64,000 nucleotides of DNA from Dyadobacter pollutisoli (GCF_026625565.1 NZ_CP112998.1:64501-128500); one strand, 5' to 3'; counted from the first letter of the stretch, positions 9,433 through 18,843 are shown. The notes: generated from the letters alone by a model not told the origin. Program-made: numbers and translations.

Positions 9433-9482
9433 ATGGTTGGACAAAATTGTAAAAACAGTTTAGTCCATTTAATTTAGGAATC

Positions 9483-9794
9483 ATGAGTAAACAACGGCGA
9501 ACATTCAGTGCCGAAGATCGGTACTCGATCGTACAGGAATCTATTCGGAGCGGACCTTCCGAGGTTAGCAGAAAGTATAGCCTGTCACCATCTCTTTTGA
9601 GGAGGTGGAAGGAAAAGTATTTGGCGAGCGGCAAGGATGGCCTTCGGGATTCCTACCCACGAGTTGATCCGCAACTACGCACCTTAGAAGAAGAAAACGA
9701 ACGCTTGAAACGCATAGTAGCCAAGCAAGCTCTCGAACTGGAGGTGAAAAGTGAACTGCTAAAAAAAACTCCTATCGGACCCAGGAAAAGATAG
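9483..9794 (+). CDS. IS3-family transposase OrfA
   Basis: The 103-residue protein has an N-terminal HTH (RRTFSAEDRYSIVQESIRSG, then SEVSRKYSLSPSLLRRWKEKY) and a C-terminal leucine-zipper-like helix (LRTLEEENERLKRIVAKQA). Eight A at 9761-9768 precede the stop. A -1 slip there continues into the orfB frame without a stop (NSYRTQEKIAVMTQY...), so an OrfAB fusion was the original product. The partner orfB is now broken, so the element cannot move on its own. Confidence 0.88.
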   Translation: MSKQRRTFSAEDRYSIVQESIRSGPSEVSRKYSLSPSLLRRWKEKYLASGKDGLRDSYPRVDPQLRTLEEENERLKRIVAKQALELEVKSELLKKTPIGPRKR

Positions 9795-10034
9795 CCGTCA
9801 TGACTCAATATCAGCAATCTACAACGCGAAAGCAACTGTGTAAGTGGTTAGAGTTACCGCGTAGCGTATCTTATTACAAAGCTCGAAATGGCAAACCAGG
9901 AGCAAAGGCCAGTCAGGTTACGATGAAGTTGGATGGCGCTTTGGCTCCTAATGAAGATGTGGTAATTCGGATTAAAAGTATGCGTCCGATAAAACCATAT
10001 TTCAACGGACTCGCATAGTTCGTAATCTTGTTTC

Positions 10035-10343
10035 ATGAAAAATGAGACAGAAAAAATGCGTGAGCTGTACGATCAGTGGCAGACGCAAGGGATAAGCAAA
10101 CAGGCTTTTTGCAATCGGAATGGTATGGGATACCATAAATTCAATTACTGGGTTAAAAAATTCCGCGGCAAGAATGTAGCCACCATATCACCGCCCCTTG
10201 GGTTCAGTCAGATTTCAGTTCCACAACCGGAGTTACTGGGCCAAGACCAACAGGCGCTGGCAGCAATCACTTTTCCATCCGGAGCGCGTATAGAGCTCTT
10301 CGGTTCTCTTGACGCATCTTTTATCAGGAAGCTCATTCTTTAA
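10035..10343 (+). CDS. tnpA: IS66 accessory protein TnpA (Orf1)
   Basis: The 102-residue protein has the IS66 Orf1 pattern: an N-terminal HTH (LYDQWQTQGISKQAFCNRNG, then YHKFNYWVKKFR) and a short beta-rich end (ITFPSGARIELFGSLDASFIRKLI). It lies first in the IS66 gene order and directly abuts tnpB. TnpA is needed for IS66 transposition in studied members, although its exact role is unclear. The gene is intact. Confidence 0.9.
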   Translation: MKNETEKMRELYDQWQTQGISKQAFCNRNGMGYHKFNYWVKKFRGKNVATISPPLGFSQISVPQPELLGQDQQALAAITFPSGARIELFGSLDASFIRKLIL

Positions 10344-10716
10344 AATGCTGGCCTTATCTACTAGTTGCCGGTATTTCCTATACCGGAGCCCAACAGACAT
10401 GCGCTATGGAATCTACAGCCTAGCCGGACTGGTACGCAATGAACTGGGCTTTGATCCATCGAGCGGCGATGTTTTCGTTTTCTTAGGTAAACGACTTAAT
10501 CAAATCCGGCTCTTGCAGTGGGATCGGGACGGGTTTGCCATGTATATCAAAAAGCTTGAACAGGGCACTTTTGAATGGCCAAAGTCAGAAAATATAGCCA
10601 TCACCAGCCATCAATTGACACTTCTTTTACAGGGTGTAATGCTGGATTCCGTCCGCCTCAGAAAACGTTATCAGCACACAAATCAGGTCATAAAAATAAG
10701 CAGTAAAACCGCCTAA
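10344..10716 (+). CDS. tnpB: IS66 accessory protein TnpB (Orf2)
   Basis: The 123-residue protein shows the IS66 Orf2 signature: YRSPTDMRYGIYSLAGLVRN, then DVFVFLGKRLNQIRLLQWDRDGF and LEQGTFEWP. The ATG at 10344 follows the tnpA stop directly and fits the family start better than a TTG-type start at 10309. This TnpB is unrelated to the RNA-guided TnpB of IS200/IS605 elements. The gene is intact. Confidence 0.92.
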
Positions 10717-12089
10717 AAAGGACCATAGAAGCTTGTTTAGGCTGATTTTTTGCTGTATTTTCGGGTAATGGAAGACGCGGCGACGGACTATAAATTACTC
10801 TATGAGCAGGCGATTGCTGCACATAAAAAGTCGCTGGAATTAATATCGGAAAAGGATGAGCAGATCCAGGCCCTGAACTTTGAGCTTGATAAATATAAGC
10901 GGTATATATTCGGCAAAAAGAATGAAAGACTGGCCAGTATCCACACGGATGCAAACCAGATTGATCTCTTTGAACTGGGAACCGACCAGACGCAGCAAGA
11001 AGAGCTATCACAGCAAGTCGCAGATGTTGTAAAGGAAAAAACTCCTGCCAAAAAACGTGAAAAGGGCACTGGGAGAATGATACTTCCTGAGAACCTGCGC
11101 CGTGAGATCATCATCATTGAACCTACCGAAGACGTTACCGGCTGCGCCATAATCGGAGAAGTGGTCACGGAGGTATTAGACCTTATTCCTGCTGAGTTTT
11201 ATGTGAAGCGTTATATCCGTTACAAATATGCCCGTGCAAATGGTGAGGGCATCATAACCGCATCGCTTCCAGACCGTGTAATCGAAAAGGGCATCCCATC
11301 CGAAGCAGTCATCGCCCAAATGGTTGTTGATAAATATGTTTTTGGGCTTCCCCTTCACCGGCAGATAGACAAATACAGACGGTTAGGAGTAAATGTCCCT
11401 GCTTCCACTGCATCAGACTGGATCATGAAAGGTTGGCAGCACTTGGCTCCCTTATGGGAGCTTTTAAAACTGCTCGTTCTCAATCAAAAGTATTTACAAG
11501 CCGACGAAACACCTCTAAAAGTGCTTGATAGAGACCATAAAAATGGGATCCACCAGGGCTACATGTGGATATATAATGCTCCCTGTGACAAACTGACGCT
11601 GTTTGACTATCGTAAAGGCCGCGATCAAAGTGGGCCTAAGCAGATGCTGGAAGGGTACACTGGCATACTTCAGGTTGACGGGTACGCCGTTTACGAAAAG
11701 CTCTTTGGTAACCATCCAGATATCCTTCTGGTCTACTGCATGGCCCATGCCCGCCGAAAATTTGTTGACGCTCTTAAATACGATAAAGAAAGATCGACTT
11801 ATGTGCTTGAACGTATGCAGGTACTCTACGCTCTCGAACAACAAATGCGGGATCAGCAACTGAATTGGGAGCAAAAAACAAAATTAAGGCAGGAAGAGTC
11901 AGTACCGGTTCTTTTGGAATTAAAGGAGTGGATGACACAACAGCTCCCCCTCGTAATCCCTAAAAGTCCACTCGGTCAGGCCATAGCCTACTCCTTACCA
12001 CGCTGGGAAGGACTAAGCGCCTACGCACTTCACGGGCAAATTGAAATTGATAACAATCTCGCGGAGAACGTAATCAGGCCCCTTGCAAT

Positions 12090-12184
12090 CGGTTATGCAT
12101 AGTTAAAGATTATGTAAAGTAAGTGACTAATTACACCTTCCATTTTTAACAAACGGCAATTTTCTGTCACGTTACTTTACATAA
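12090..12184. repeat. RIT left end: terminal repeat and recombinase half-sites
   Basis: The 34-bp terminal repeat (12090-12123) contains the decamer TTATGTAAAG at 12110-12119. An inverted copy, CTTTACATAA, lies at 12175-12184, only 9 bp after the end of the last recombinase gene. The flanks GTGAC and GTCAC are also inverted. The pair looks like two recombinase-binding arms around a 55-bp spacer. Binding is inferred, not shown. Confidence 0.7.
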
Positions 12185-12193
12185 TAACGATGG

Positions 12194-13207
12194 TCAAAAA
12201 CGTTTGAGCCAGTCCAAAAGGTTTTCATTCGACAACCAGACCGGCTGCTTTTCCGGTACAACTGATGTGTATGCTCTCTGGATGGCTTCCCGTTTGGCAC
12301 GCGAATCGGCTCGTGCGTATACTTCCGTGGTTTGAACAGAAACATGACCGAGAATATCGCGTATGTACACCAGATTGACGCCTGCTTGTAGCAAGTGCAT
12401 CGCTTTGCTGTGCCGCAGCGTGTGGCAGCTGATCTTTTCCGGTAAATGAGCCTGATCTGTTGTCTTTCTGGCCATATCAGCATATTTGAGCAGAATATGA
12501 TTTACACCAGCCCGTGTAAGCTTTTCGGCTCGGCTATTGAAGAACAGTGGGTGTGCGTTATTATGGGCCTGGACCAGATCATGTTCTTTCAGATAAGGCT
12601 TTAATAACCTAGCCTGCTCCTCAAGCATTGGCACAATGCGAGTTTTGTTGCCTTTACCCTTAATCCGGATTGTACTCAGCTTGTCAAGCCTGAGACTAGA
12701 CGGCGTCAGATCAATAATCTCCTGAACGCGTGCGCCCGTATCGTACATCAACGAAAGTAAAGCCAGATCACGTCTACCTCTAACAGTCCGGGTATCCGGT
12801 TGCTGTAAAAGTATTTTAATCGCATCAATTGTCAGGTAGTTCATTGGTACTGTCGCCTTGCGCTTCATCGGTATCGATAAGATCTTCTGACATTCGTAAA
12901 GATGTTCAGGATGCTGATACTGCATGTAGTGAAAAAAAGCATGGATAGCAGCCAATCTCGCATTCCTGGTCGCGTTACCATTTTTGCGTTCTACCTGTAG
13001 CCAGTCAAGAAAACCGATGACTGCCATTTGATTAATATTCTCTAGTGTTAATCTTGATACAGGGATACCTTGGACTTCCATGTAACTTATGAACAGGATG
13101 AAAGTATCCCGATAAGCGTTGATAGTGTTCTTACTTGCGCCGCGCTCGTGCGCCAAATACCCGGTCAAAAAACCTGTCAGGCATTTTGAGAAGTTAGTAG
13201 GTTTCAT
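12194..13207 (-). CDS. RIT tyrosine recombinase, third gene of the trio
   Basis: The 337-residue XerC/D-like integrase has an N-terminal SAM-like core-binding domain (residues about 5-110) and a catalytic domain with the full residue set: Arg in YDTGARVQE, Lys in IKGKGNKTR, His and Arg in CHTLRHSKA, His in LGHVS and the nucleophile Tyr in TEVYARAD. It overlaps the previous recombinase gene by 14 bp, so the three are co-translated. In RIT elements the three recombinases are thought to act together. Its C terminus is the one nearest the left terminal repeat. Confidence 0.9.
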   Translation of the reverse strand: MKPTNFSKCLTGFLTGYLAHERGASKNTINAYRDTFILFISYMEVQGIPVSRLTLENINQMAVIGFLDWLQVERKNGNATRNARLAAIHAFFHYMQYQHPEHLYECQKILSIPMKRKATVPMNYLTIDAIKILLQQPDTRTVRGRRDLALLSLMYDTGARVQEIIDLTPSSLRLDKLSTIRIKGKGNKTRIVPMLEEQARLLKPYLKEHDLVQAHNNAHPLFFNSRAEKLTRAGVNHILLKYADMARKTTDQAHLPEKISCHTLRHSKAMHLLQAGVNLVYIRDILGHVSVQTTEVYARADSRAKREAIQRAYTSVVPEKQPVWLSNENLLDWLKRF

Positions 13208-14165
13208 AGCCTGACGTGTTAGGGAAAACGTTTATACAGATCCTGTCAATATCCTTCAGCAACCCAGGGTACATGGCAGATACCAGCCTGACATAATGAT
13301 TTGTCGATTCTACAGATTTGTGACCAAGGTAGGTTGAGAGTACCGGTAAGCAGCAGTAGATATCCGCTCCACGTTCGGCCATCATTGCCAGGGAATGGAC
13401 ACTAAATGAATGGCGCAATGCGTGTGGGGTTATACCGCGACCTTTTGGAATTCCGGCGGCCAATAACAAACGTGAAAACCAGCGTCCGAAACAATCACGT
13501 GATATCCTTTTTCCAGCCAGGGAGATGAAAAAGCGGTCCTTTTTTACCAGGCAAGCGGGCAACTCATTCCTGTAAAAGGCATATTGCCTAAGTACCGTTG
13601 CCAACGAATCTGAAAAAGGGATAACGCGCTGCTGTCCGTTCTTACTGTCGCGTACAAGGATGGTCTGGTCATCGAGGTTAACATCACCAACCGATAAAGC
13701 CAATGCTTCTCCGCCTCTGAGGCCTGTACAGTACAGTAACCTTAAAAGCGCAGGCATGGCAAACATGATTTGACGTAAACCCTTCTTGATGCGAAAATGA
13801 TCTGCTGCTTCAAAAAGGTGCTCAAGCTCATCCTGTGAATAAATATGTGGTGTAAAATCCATTTTACATACAGGTAAACGCATCAGATAAGAGTGGATAC
13901 CCTGTTCGTTAAGGAATGATGCCAGTTTATTGATGAGCAATGCGCGATGAAAATTATAGGATGACGACAGGTTGGTGCCGGTTTTCATCCATGCTTGCGA
14001 AAGCTCTGGCGTGATACCCAGCCGAGTTTCGCCACGGCTAACAGTAAAGCGGTCAAAAATTGCAAGTATGGATTCCTCTGTTTGCTGCTTAAAGCCTAAT
14101 CGCCTTTTGTAATCCAGGTATTGATCCAGATACGGGGCATAAATGCCGGTGAAGTGACTATGCAT
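13194..14165 (-). CDS. RIT tyrosine recombinase, second gene of the trio
   Basis: The 323-residue tyrosine recombinase has its catalytic residues visible: Arg in YCTGLRGGEAL, the Lys-region RDSKNGQQR, the His/Arg box TPHALRHSFSVH, LGHKS and Tyr in STNHYVRL. I place the start at ATG 14165 because an unusually good Shine-Dalgarno (AAGGAGG) lies 8 bp upstream, rare in Bacteroidota. A longer frame from 14219 is open but has no such site. It overlaps the first gene by 8 bp and the third by 14 bp. Confidence 0.9.
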   Translation of the reverse strand: MHSHFTGIYAPYLDQYLDYKRRLGFKQQTEESILAIFDRFTVSRGETRLGITPELSQAWMKTGTNLSSSYNFHRALLINKLASFLNEQGIHSYLMRLPVCKMDFTPHIYSQDELEHLFEAADHFRIKKGLRQIMFAMPALLRLLYCTGLRGGEALALSVGDVNLDDQTILVRDSKNGQQRVIPFSDSLATVLRQYAFYRNELPACLVKKDRFFISLAGKRISRDCFGRWFSRLLLAAGIPKGRGITPHALRHSFSVHSLAMMAERGADIYCCLPVLSTYLGHKSVESTNHYVRLVSAMYPGLLKDIDRICINVFPNTSGYETY

Positions 14166-15411
14166 AAAAACAACCTCCTTTCTGATTATAGAAGCCATCA
14201 GCCACAGCAGGTGCGTCAAGCATACACTGCTTCATGGATGTAAGGTCTATCCGTAAATAGTATTTTGTTGAACGGGAGTTTTCATGACCGAGCACTTCTG
14301 TAATAACCGGTAAAACGGTACTCTGCTCCAGAAGTAAACTGGCAAGGCTGTGACGAAGCGCATGAGGCCCATGGTGCCGATGCTCAATATTAACGCCTGA
14401 GAGGATAAATGCGCGGTTCACAAGACTCGTTATGCCAGGGGTATGCATCCGTCTAAAGGGAGATCCAGCTGACAGGAACACATACGGTTCATTAGAAATT
14501 GGCCTTCCGTATTTCAAGTACTCAATAATCGCTTCACCAACTTCAGCAAGTAAAGGAAGTTGGAGTTGCCGCTCGGTTTTGTACTGAAATATCGATATTA
14601 TGCTCTGTTCCCAAAACAAATTCTCAAACTTCAACCCGGCAATATCAGATGCTCGCAGGCCCAGTCTGGCGGCAATTAATACGATCGCATAATCACGTTT
14701 ACCACAGGGCCTGGCGCGGTCTATCTTGCTGATCATTCTTTGAATCTCATCGACGTTGAAAACAGACGGAAGCTTGGCCTGTTTTTGATAGTTGTCTTGT
14801 GGGACAGAAAGTGAGATATCTTTTTTTATCAATCCCTGTTCAAAGAGAAATTTTAAAAATGTTCTGATCGCTCTTAATGTCATATGAGCAACAGTGGAAT
14901 ACCGTATATCCAAGGTCCTCAGATAATCCATAATTACTAATTTATCCACCTTGTCGACGGAAGTGATGCCCTTATCTTTCAGATAGAGAAGAAACTTGCT
15001 CAGGTAATGTTCGCGCTCCCTTATTGTTGTTGACTTTAAACGCAGAGTAGCCAGGTGATCAGCAAATTGCTTAACCAGCTCGCCGATTGCGCCGTCCAGT
15101 TTGATCCGTTCCCGAGATCTCGCTATAGTACCAGTGTCATAAAATTCACATAGAACACTGACAGTTTTCACAAAATCCTTATCTCTTTTGGAAAGTGTAG
15201 CGTAATCGAGCTCACCAAACCGGTCAAGTAAGTATTGCCTGCCAATATCAGAGGTGAATTCGGATATGCTTTGGCCCCGTAGCTCACGCCACATTCGTCG
15301 CCAATAGATACGATACCAGTTGACCGTTTTATCAGTCCTTGACAATTTGGTTCTCAACACTTCGCCTGCGTCAAAGATGAGCTGGTCGAAAATTGTGCGT
15401 ATTTTTCTCAT
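14158..15411 (-). CDS. RIT tyrosine recombinase, first gene of the trio
   Basis: This is the longest of the trio (about 417 residues), with an extra N-terminal segment before the core-binding domain. Catalytic residues are present: Arg in ARLGLRASDIAGL, Lys in QYKTERQLQLP, the His/Arg box HGPHALRHSLAS, LGHENS and Tyr in STKYYLRID. The start is uncertain. ATG 15411 (MRKIRTIFDQ) avoids a hydrophobic leader that a start at 15483 would add, and an ATG at 15435 is also possible. It leads the operon nearest the right end. Confidence 0.88.
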   Translation of the reverse strand: MRKIRTIFDQLIFDAGEVLRTKLSRTDKTVNWYRIYWRRMWRELRGQSISEFTSDIGRQYLLDRFGELDYATLSKRDKDFVKTVSVLCEFYDTGTIARSRERIKLDGAIGELVKQFADHLATLRLKSTTIREREHYLSKFLLYLKDKGITSVDKVDKLVIMDYLRTLDIRYSTVAHMTLRAIRTFLKFLFEQGLIKKDISLSVPQDNYQKQAKLPSVFNVDEIQRMISKIDRARPCGKRDYAIVLIAARLGLRASDIAGLKFENLFWEQSIISIFQYKTERQLQLPLLAEVGEAIIEYLKYGRPISNEPYVFLSAGSPFRRMHTPGITSLVNRAFILSGVNIEHRHHGPHALRHSLASLLLEQSTVLPVITEVLGHENSRSTKYYLRIDLTSMKQCMLDAPAVADGFYNQKGGCFYA

Positions 15412-15464
15412 AGCTTGTTGTTTTAGCGATTGCAACATCGCAATCACTAAAACAACGCATATTA

Positions 15465-15572
15465 TTATGTAAAGCGCTTTCACTTTCTACGAAGCTTAAA
15501 AGCGACTTTAGCATACTTACTTTACATAATCGTAAACTATACATAACCGATTTTATGTAAAGCTTTACATAA
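15465..15572. repeat. RIT right end: terminal repeat, half-sites and 20-bp palindrome
   Basis: TTATGTAAAG lies at 15465-15474 and its inverse at 15520-15529, the latter inside the 34-bp terminal repeat (15516-15549). Beyond it, 15553-15572 reads TTATGTAAAGCTTTACATAA, two abutting inverted half-sites forming a perfect palindrome. The left end has no abutting pair. The spacing between arms at this end (45 bp) differs from the left (55 bp). Confidence 0.7.
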
Positions 15573-16729
15573 GATTGGAAGAAAGGCATTTTTGTTCGCC
15601 GGTTCTCACCAGGCTGCTGAGATGACAGCAGCAATGTACTCATTTATGGCTATGTGCAAGAAAAACGGTGTAGACGAGCAGGAGTGGCTCAAAGATGTCT
15701 TCGAAAGGATCCAGTCACACAAACAAAAAAACCTCTACCAACTGCTTCCAAATAACTGGAGCAAATTCCGGAATAAGAACGCTTAGCCTACCTGAAAGAA
15801 TGCCAAACTACACAATATGGGTTCGTCGGTTGGATACGATTAAAAAGCTCATTGATACCGAATTTAACGCGTTTGGGTATGAGTATGCTACTCACGAATT
15901 AAAAAAAGAGTATCGGATCAATAAGAAGAAAGTGTACCGGCTTATGCTTGCCAATGGCCTTTTATTGAACAAAATGATTCGACCTAGTGGAAAGCGTGAA
16001 TTTGTTCAATTTCGTCGTATTGAGGCTAGTAAGCCACTTGAATACTTGTGCTGGGATATTAAATATGTCTGGGTTCATGGTGAACGTCGCAATTACTATT
16101 TGCTGTGTATTCTGGACGTTTATACCCGTAAAATTATCGACTGGATGTTCCAGGGCAGCATTCGGCAGCTTGATTTAATAAACTTGCTTCGCCGGGTTAA
16201 CCATTTTTATCAGCTCCAAGGTGTAATATTACGAAATGATAACGGCAGCCAATTCATTGCCCACAAGGTTCGGAATTTTTTGAAAAATTCGGATGTAAAG
16301 CAGCAATTCACGCATGTTGCAACGCCAGAAGAGAACTCTTACATCGAGGCTTTTCACAGTATTTTAGAACGTGAAGTGATTGAGCGTAACCAATTTGCTA
16401 GCTATTATGAGGCCAAAGACACAATTCAGCGTTTCATCAAACATTACAATGAAAGCCGCCTGCATCGTTCAATCGGCTTCGTGACGCCCCAACAAAAATG
16501 GGACGAAGCGATGGTCTGTGACACAACCATTTTGGAAGAAGTGTCCAACTTATAAGGGGTCAAGACACGATTAGAAAATGGATTGCTATTATCTGGGCTT
16601 TGCGGAAGTAACTACAAAAGGTACAGGTGTTAAATTCATTGTTTCCAATATCTTGGAAGTCAAAAAATAGCCTGTCACGTAGACGGCTAAACCACTTTGC
16701 ATAAATGAGACTCGAACTTAACATGAATT

Positions 16730-16954
16730 CTATCTGCTTTTCTCGGGACATCCGCCGGCGGTAAAAGTTTCCATGCCGTGAGCGCGAGCTTCACAGTCAT
16801 TACTATATGTCTTTCTATTGCAGCCGCAAACCGGGTTGTAAACCGCATAGCACCCAGAATTGTCTCTTGTCTTCTCGACGCAATTCCGGTTTAGATCCTT
16901 TTCGCTACATCCTATTATGATTAATAGAAGTAGATGATACAATTTGAGATTCAT
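16730..16954 (-). CDS. Small lipoprotein with a Kazal-type protease-inhibitor domain
   Basis: The 74-residue precursor has a short signal peptide ending in a lipobox (LLLIIIGC, Cys about 16). One Kazal-like domain follows, with six cysteines in CYAVYNPVCGCNRKTYSND, C and GGC spacing. Kazal domains inhibit serine proteases by a canonical loop. The envelope location suggests inhibition of an external or periplasmic protease. It lies alone, just right of the IS nest. The lipobox and cysteine pattern are direct observations; the inhibitor function is family knowledge. Confidence 0.75.
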   Translation of the reverse strand: MNLKLYHLLLLIIIGCSEKDLNRNCVEKTRDNSGCYAVYNPVCGCNRKTYSNDCEARAHGMETFTAGGCPEKSR

Positions 16955-16955
16955 A

Positions 16956-17139
16956 TTCGAGGCTAATAATAGAAAATGACGATTTTGCTACGATCGACGG
17001 TTTATTACAGGATAATGAAATTGCAAAAAAGAGGCTATCATCCGAAACATATTTAAAAACCGTAAGTGGCAAATTATTGGAAATTTGCGATAGTGTCGAA
17101 ACGATCAAAGAGTTGAAACGAATGGCCAACACAAGCTAA
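16956..17139 (+). pseudogene. 3' fragment of an unknown gene
   Basis: An open frame without a usable start runs to TAA at 17137-17139 and reads as a plausible protein end (IENDDFATIDGLLQDNEIA, then KKRLSSETYLKTVSGKLLEI and IKELKRMANTS). It overlaps the Kazal gene's start region on the other strand. I do not recognise the family. It may be the remnant of a gene lost during island rearrangement. Confidence 0.35.
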
Positions 17140-17435
17140 TCTTTGACTCAAGTCAAAACTGGCTCATTAATCGGGGTAAGGACAATCACCGCGCTTTTTT
17201 TGGGAAAGCTTACACCCTCGCCAAGCCCTCGGTAGTCCAACCTCATAATAAAATATTGGGTACAATGCTGTTGATACAACTTCGTCTATCAATATCAGTC
17301 ATTTGTCTAACCATTTTGAAAATTGGTCGAAAATACGTCCTGCGAATCAATTCATTCTTTTTTGTGAAATATCAATTCGCTATCATCGCTATAATATTTC
17401 GTAAAAAATATCTATCGGTTAAACATGAGCTATTT

Positions 17436-18836
17436 ATGAGACAAAGGTTCTACATCTCGATGCTCGTAGCGGTACTATTATTAGGATTGCTATATGCATG
17501 TAAAAATCCGAGTGATCATTTATTGAATGGTTTGACAAACGTACCTGGCAATGGATTTGATCTAAACAACGTCAAAAATGATTACGCCAAGGCCATGACA
17601 ATGGTGTCTGTATTAAAAGTTACAGGAAAAGACAAAAGGGACAAAACTAACAAACGCAAACTGCGATGGAACGAGGCGTACACTATTGAAACCCCAAACG
17701 GTCAGAAAATGATCGTGCCGTTCTCACTCGAAGAAGAAATCTTTATCCTTGGCCGAAATAGAATATATGACTCTTATGGTGCCAGTAGCTTCTTTATTGT
17801 CTCAAAGAATGGCACAGGTCACGACTTCGAAATTGCCACATACGTAGAAGATGAAGAAAAAAGTATGGCTGATCCTTCGGCGAAGTGGAGCGGGCAGGTT
17901 ATTGTTGAAGACGAGCTTGGAAATTTTGTAAAAGCAGTCGGTATCGAAAACGGCGCAATTGTATCCGAAGGAAGTATACAGGGGCCGAATGGTCGTACAT
18001 TAGGCTATGACTGCCGATTGGTCGAGTATTTCTCCTGTGCCTACATACCCGACATAGGGTACTATGCCCCATGTCAATATATGTATTCAACACTATTTTG
18101 CTATTATGTCATGCCTGCATCAATTGGTAACTCAAACGGTTATCTAACAGTTGTGGGAGGAATTCAGAGCTCCTCCGGGGGGGGAGCTTCAACGGACAAT
18201 AATCCATATTATCCATTGCCCGATAGACTTTCAAACCTTGTTAGATTTAATAACCTGACCGCAAGCATGTTAGCGCAAATAAACGCACAATGGGACCTGA
18301 TGTTCGAGAAAAGTTGCGCACTCAGGGCTTTGTATGTTGGCCTAACCTCACGGAACGCAAAGTTAGATATCAGGTACGATCCCAATCTCAGTCCTAGTCT
18401 TGCGGATGCCTTTTATGACCCAGTGGGCAACAAGATGTATTTTAAATCTCAAAGCTTTATGACCGAAGACATAGTGATGGAAGAGTTTTTTCATAAATTC
18501 CAAAATGCATATTATTCTGGCGGTACAACGCAATATACAACGAATGGGCACGTCAATATAGAATTCGAAGTGGCACTATTTCAAGATATAATGGCATATA
18601 TTCACGGTTGGCCGGATATGCCGACAATTCCAACGGATGAATATTCTCTTTGGATTGATGAAATTACGCAAGGCGGGACCAAGTTCCCGACCACATTTGG
18701 GCCCATTTCTGCTGAATATTTTAACTATTTAGGTTTATATGATACTACACATCCTAATGTCGCGGGTACAACGTCACAGTCCTTGACACCGGGAGCGATG
18801 TTTGAAATTTTCAATAGTTCAAGTTGTCCAAAATGA
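17436..18836 (+). CDS. Lipoprotein of unknown function
   Basis: The 466-residue precursor from ATG 17436 starts with a signal peptide and lipobox (MLVAVLLLGLLYAC). The frame is open further upstream to 17256, but that leader is an unlikely extension. The mature part has a beta-rich region, a low-complexity SSSGGGAS linker (near residue 250) and a C-terminal domain containing IVMEEFFHKFQNAYY and NIEFEVALFQDIMAYIHG. These resemble a zincin-like EExxH/E layout but lack a canonical HExxH. I do not assign an activity. The following secreted-protein gene starts 7 bp downstream, so they form a pair. Confidence 0.7.
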   Translation: MRQRFYISMLVAVLLLGLLYACKNPSDHLLNGLTNVPGNGFDLNNVKNDYAKAMTMVSVLKVTGKDKRDKTNKRKLRWNEAYTIETPNGQKMIVPFSLEEEIFILGRNRIYDSYGASSFFIVSKNGTGHDFEIATYVEDEEKSMADPSAKWSGQVIVEDELGNFVKAVGIENGAIVSEGSIQGPNGRTLGYDCRLVEYFSCAYIPDIGYYAPCQYMYSTLFCYYVMPASIGNSNGYLTVVGGIQSSSGGGASTDNNPYYPLPDRLSNLVRFNNLTASMLAQINAQWDLMFEKSCALRALYVGLTSRNAKLDIRYDPNLSPSLADAFYDPVGNKMYFKSQSFMTEDIVMEEFFHKFQNAYYSGGTTQYTTNGHVNIEFEVALFQDIMAYIHGWPDMPTIPTDEYSLWIDEITQGGTKFPTTFGPISAEYFNYLGLYDTTHPNVAGTTSQSLTPGAMFEIFNSSSCPK

Positions 18837-18843
18837 TAAGATT

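Larger units (their letters stand above)
12090..15573 (-). mobile_element. Recombinase-in-trio (RIT) element
   Basis: Three tyrosine recombinase genes lie head to tail on the minus strand with overlapping ends, which defines RIT elements. Imperfect 34-bp inverted repeats bound it (12090-12123 and 15516-15549, about four mismatches). A further 20-bp palindrome follows on the right. It sits inside IS66 tnpC. The shared pentamer AT(C/T)GG at 12088-12092 and 15574-15578 marks the target junction. All three genes look intact. Confidence 0.88.
10768..15786 (+). pseudogene. tnpC: IS66 transposase TnpC, split by a RIT element
   Basis: The 5' piece (10768-12092) carries the coiled-coil N terminus, the zinc-finger-like region and the DDE transposase core (LQADETPLKVL, then GILQVDGYAVYEKL, then IEIDNNLAENVIRPLAIG). 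Just after IG the frame runs into the RIT element and stops at 12102. The 3' piece resumes at 15574 (IGRKAFLFAGSHQAAEM) and ends normally (LYQLLPNNW) at 15786. The break separates the Asn/Glu-containing core from the conserved end, so this copy is inactive unless the RIT element is removed. Confidence 0.92.
9978..15837 (+). mobile_element. IS66-family insertion sequence, interrupted by a RIT element
   Basis: The ends are GTATGCGTCCGA at 9978 and, inverted, GTATCCAACCGA at 15837, an imperfect terminal repeat of about 24 bp starting with the GTA typical of IS66 elements. An 8-bp target duplication GATTAAAA flanks it (9970-9977 and 15838-15845), the size expected for IS66. It holds the three standard genes tnpA, tnpB and tnpC. 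Without the inner RIT element it would be about 2.4 kb. Confidence 0.9.
9800..16555 (+). pseudogene. IS3-family transposase OrfB, split by an IS66 element
   Basis: The 5' piece (9800-9977) ends in VVIRIK and the 3' piece (15846-16555) continues KLIDTEFNAFGYEYATHELK. Joining them across the 8-bp duplication GATTAAAA restores the frame exactly. The 3' piece holds the integrase core: D in CWDIKYVWV, D in LRNDNGSQF and E in ENSYIEAFHSILEREV. The joined product would be about 296 residues, normal for OrfB. It is dead as long as the insertion remains. Confidence 0.9.
9417..16567 (+). mobile_element. IS3-family insertion sequence, interrupted by an IS66 element
   Basis: The terminal inverted repeats begin TGTCTT at both ends (9417 and, inverted, 16567) and share CCCC and TTGGACA at matching spacing. 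Inside are orfA (9483-9794) and an orfB that is split by a 5.86-kb insertion. Without that insertion the element would be about 1.28 kb, normal for IS3. No clear target duplication is seen: TTA at 9414-9416 recurs at 16571-16573 only if the right end is extended by three bases. Confidence 0.85.

Noticed and set aside
10344..10716. RNA-guided TnpB nuclease
   Set aside because: The name is shared, but this is IS66 Orf2 (YRSPTDMRYG, DVFVFLGKR), without RuvC motifs.
15516..15549. attC or integron cassette site
   Set aside because: The element carries a trio of RIT-type recombinases and simple inverted ends, with no integron integrase or cassette structure.
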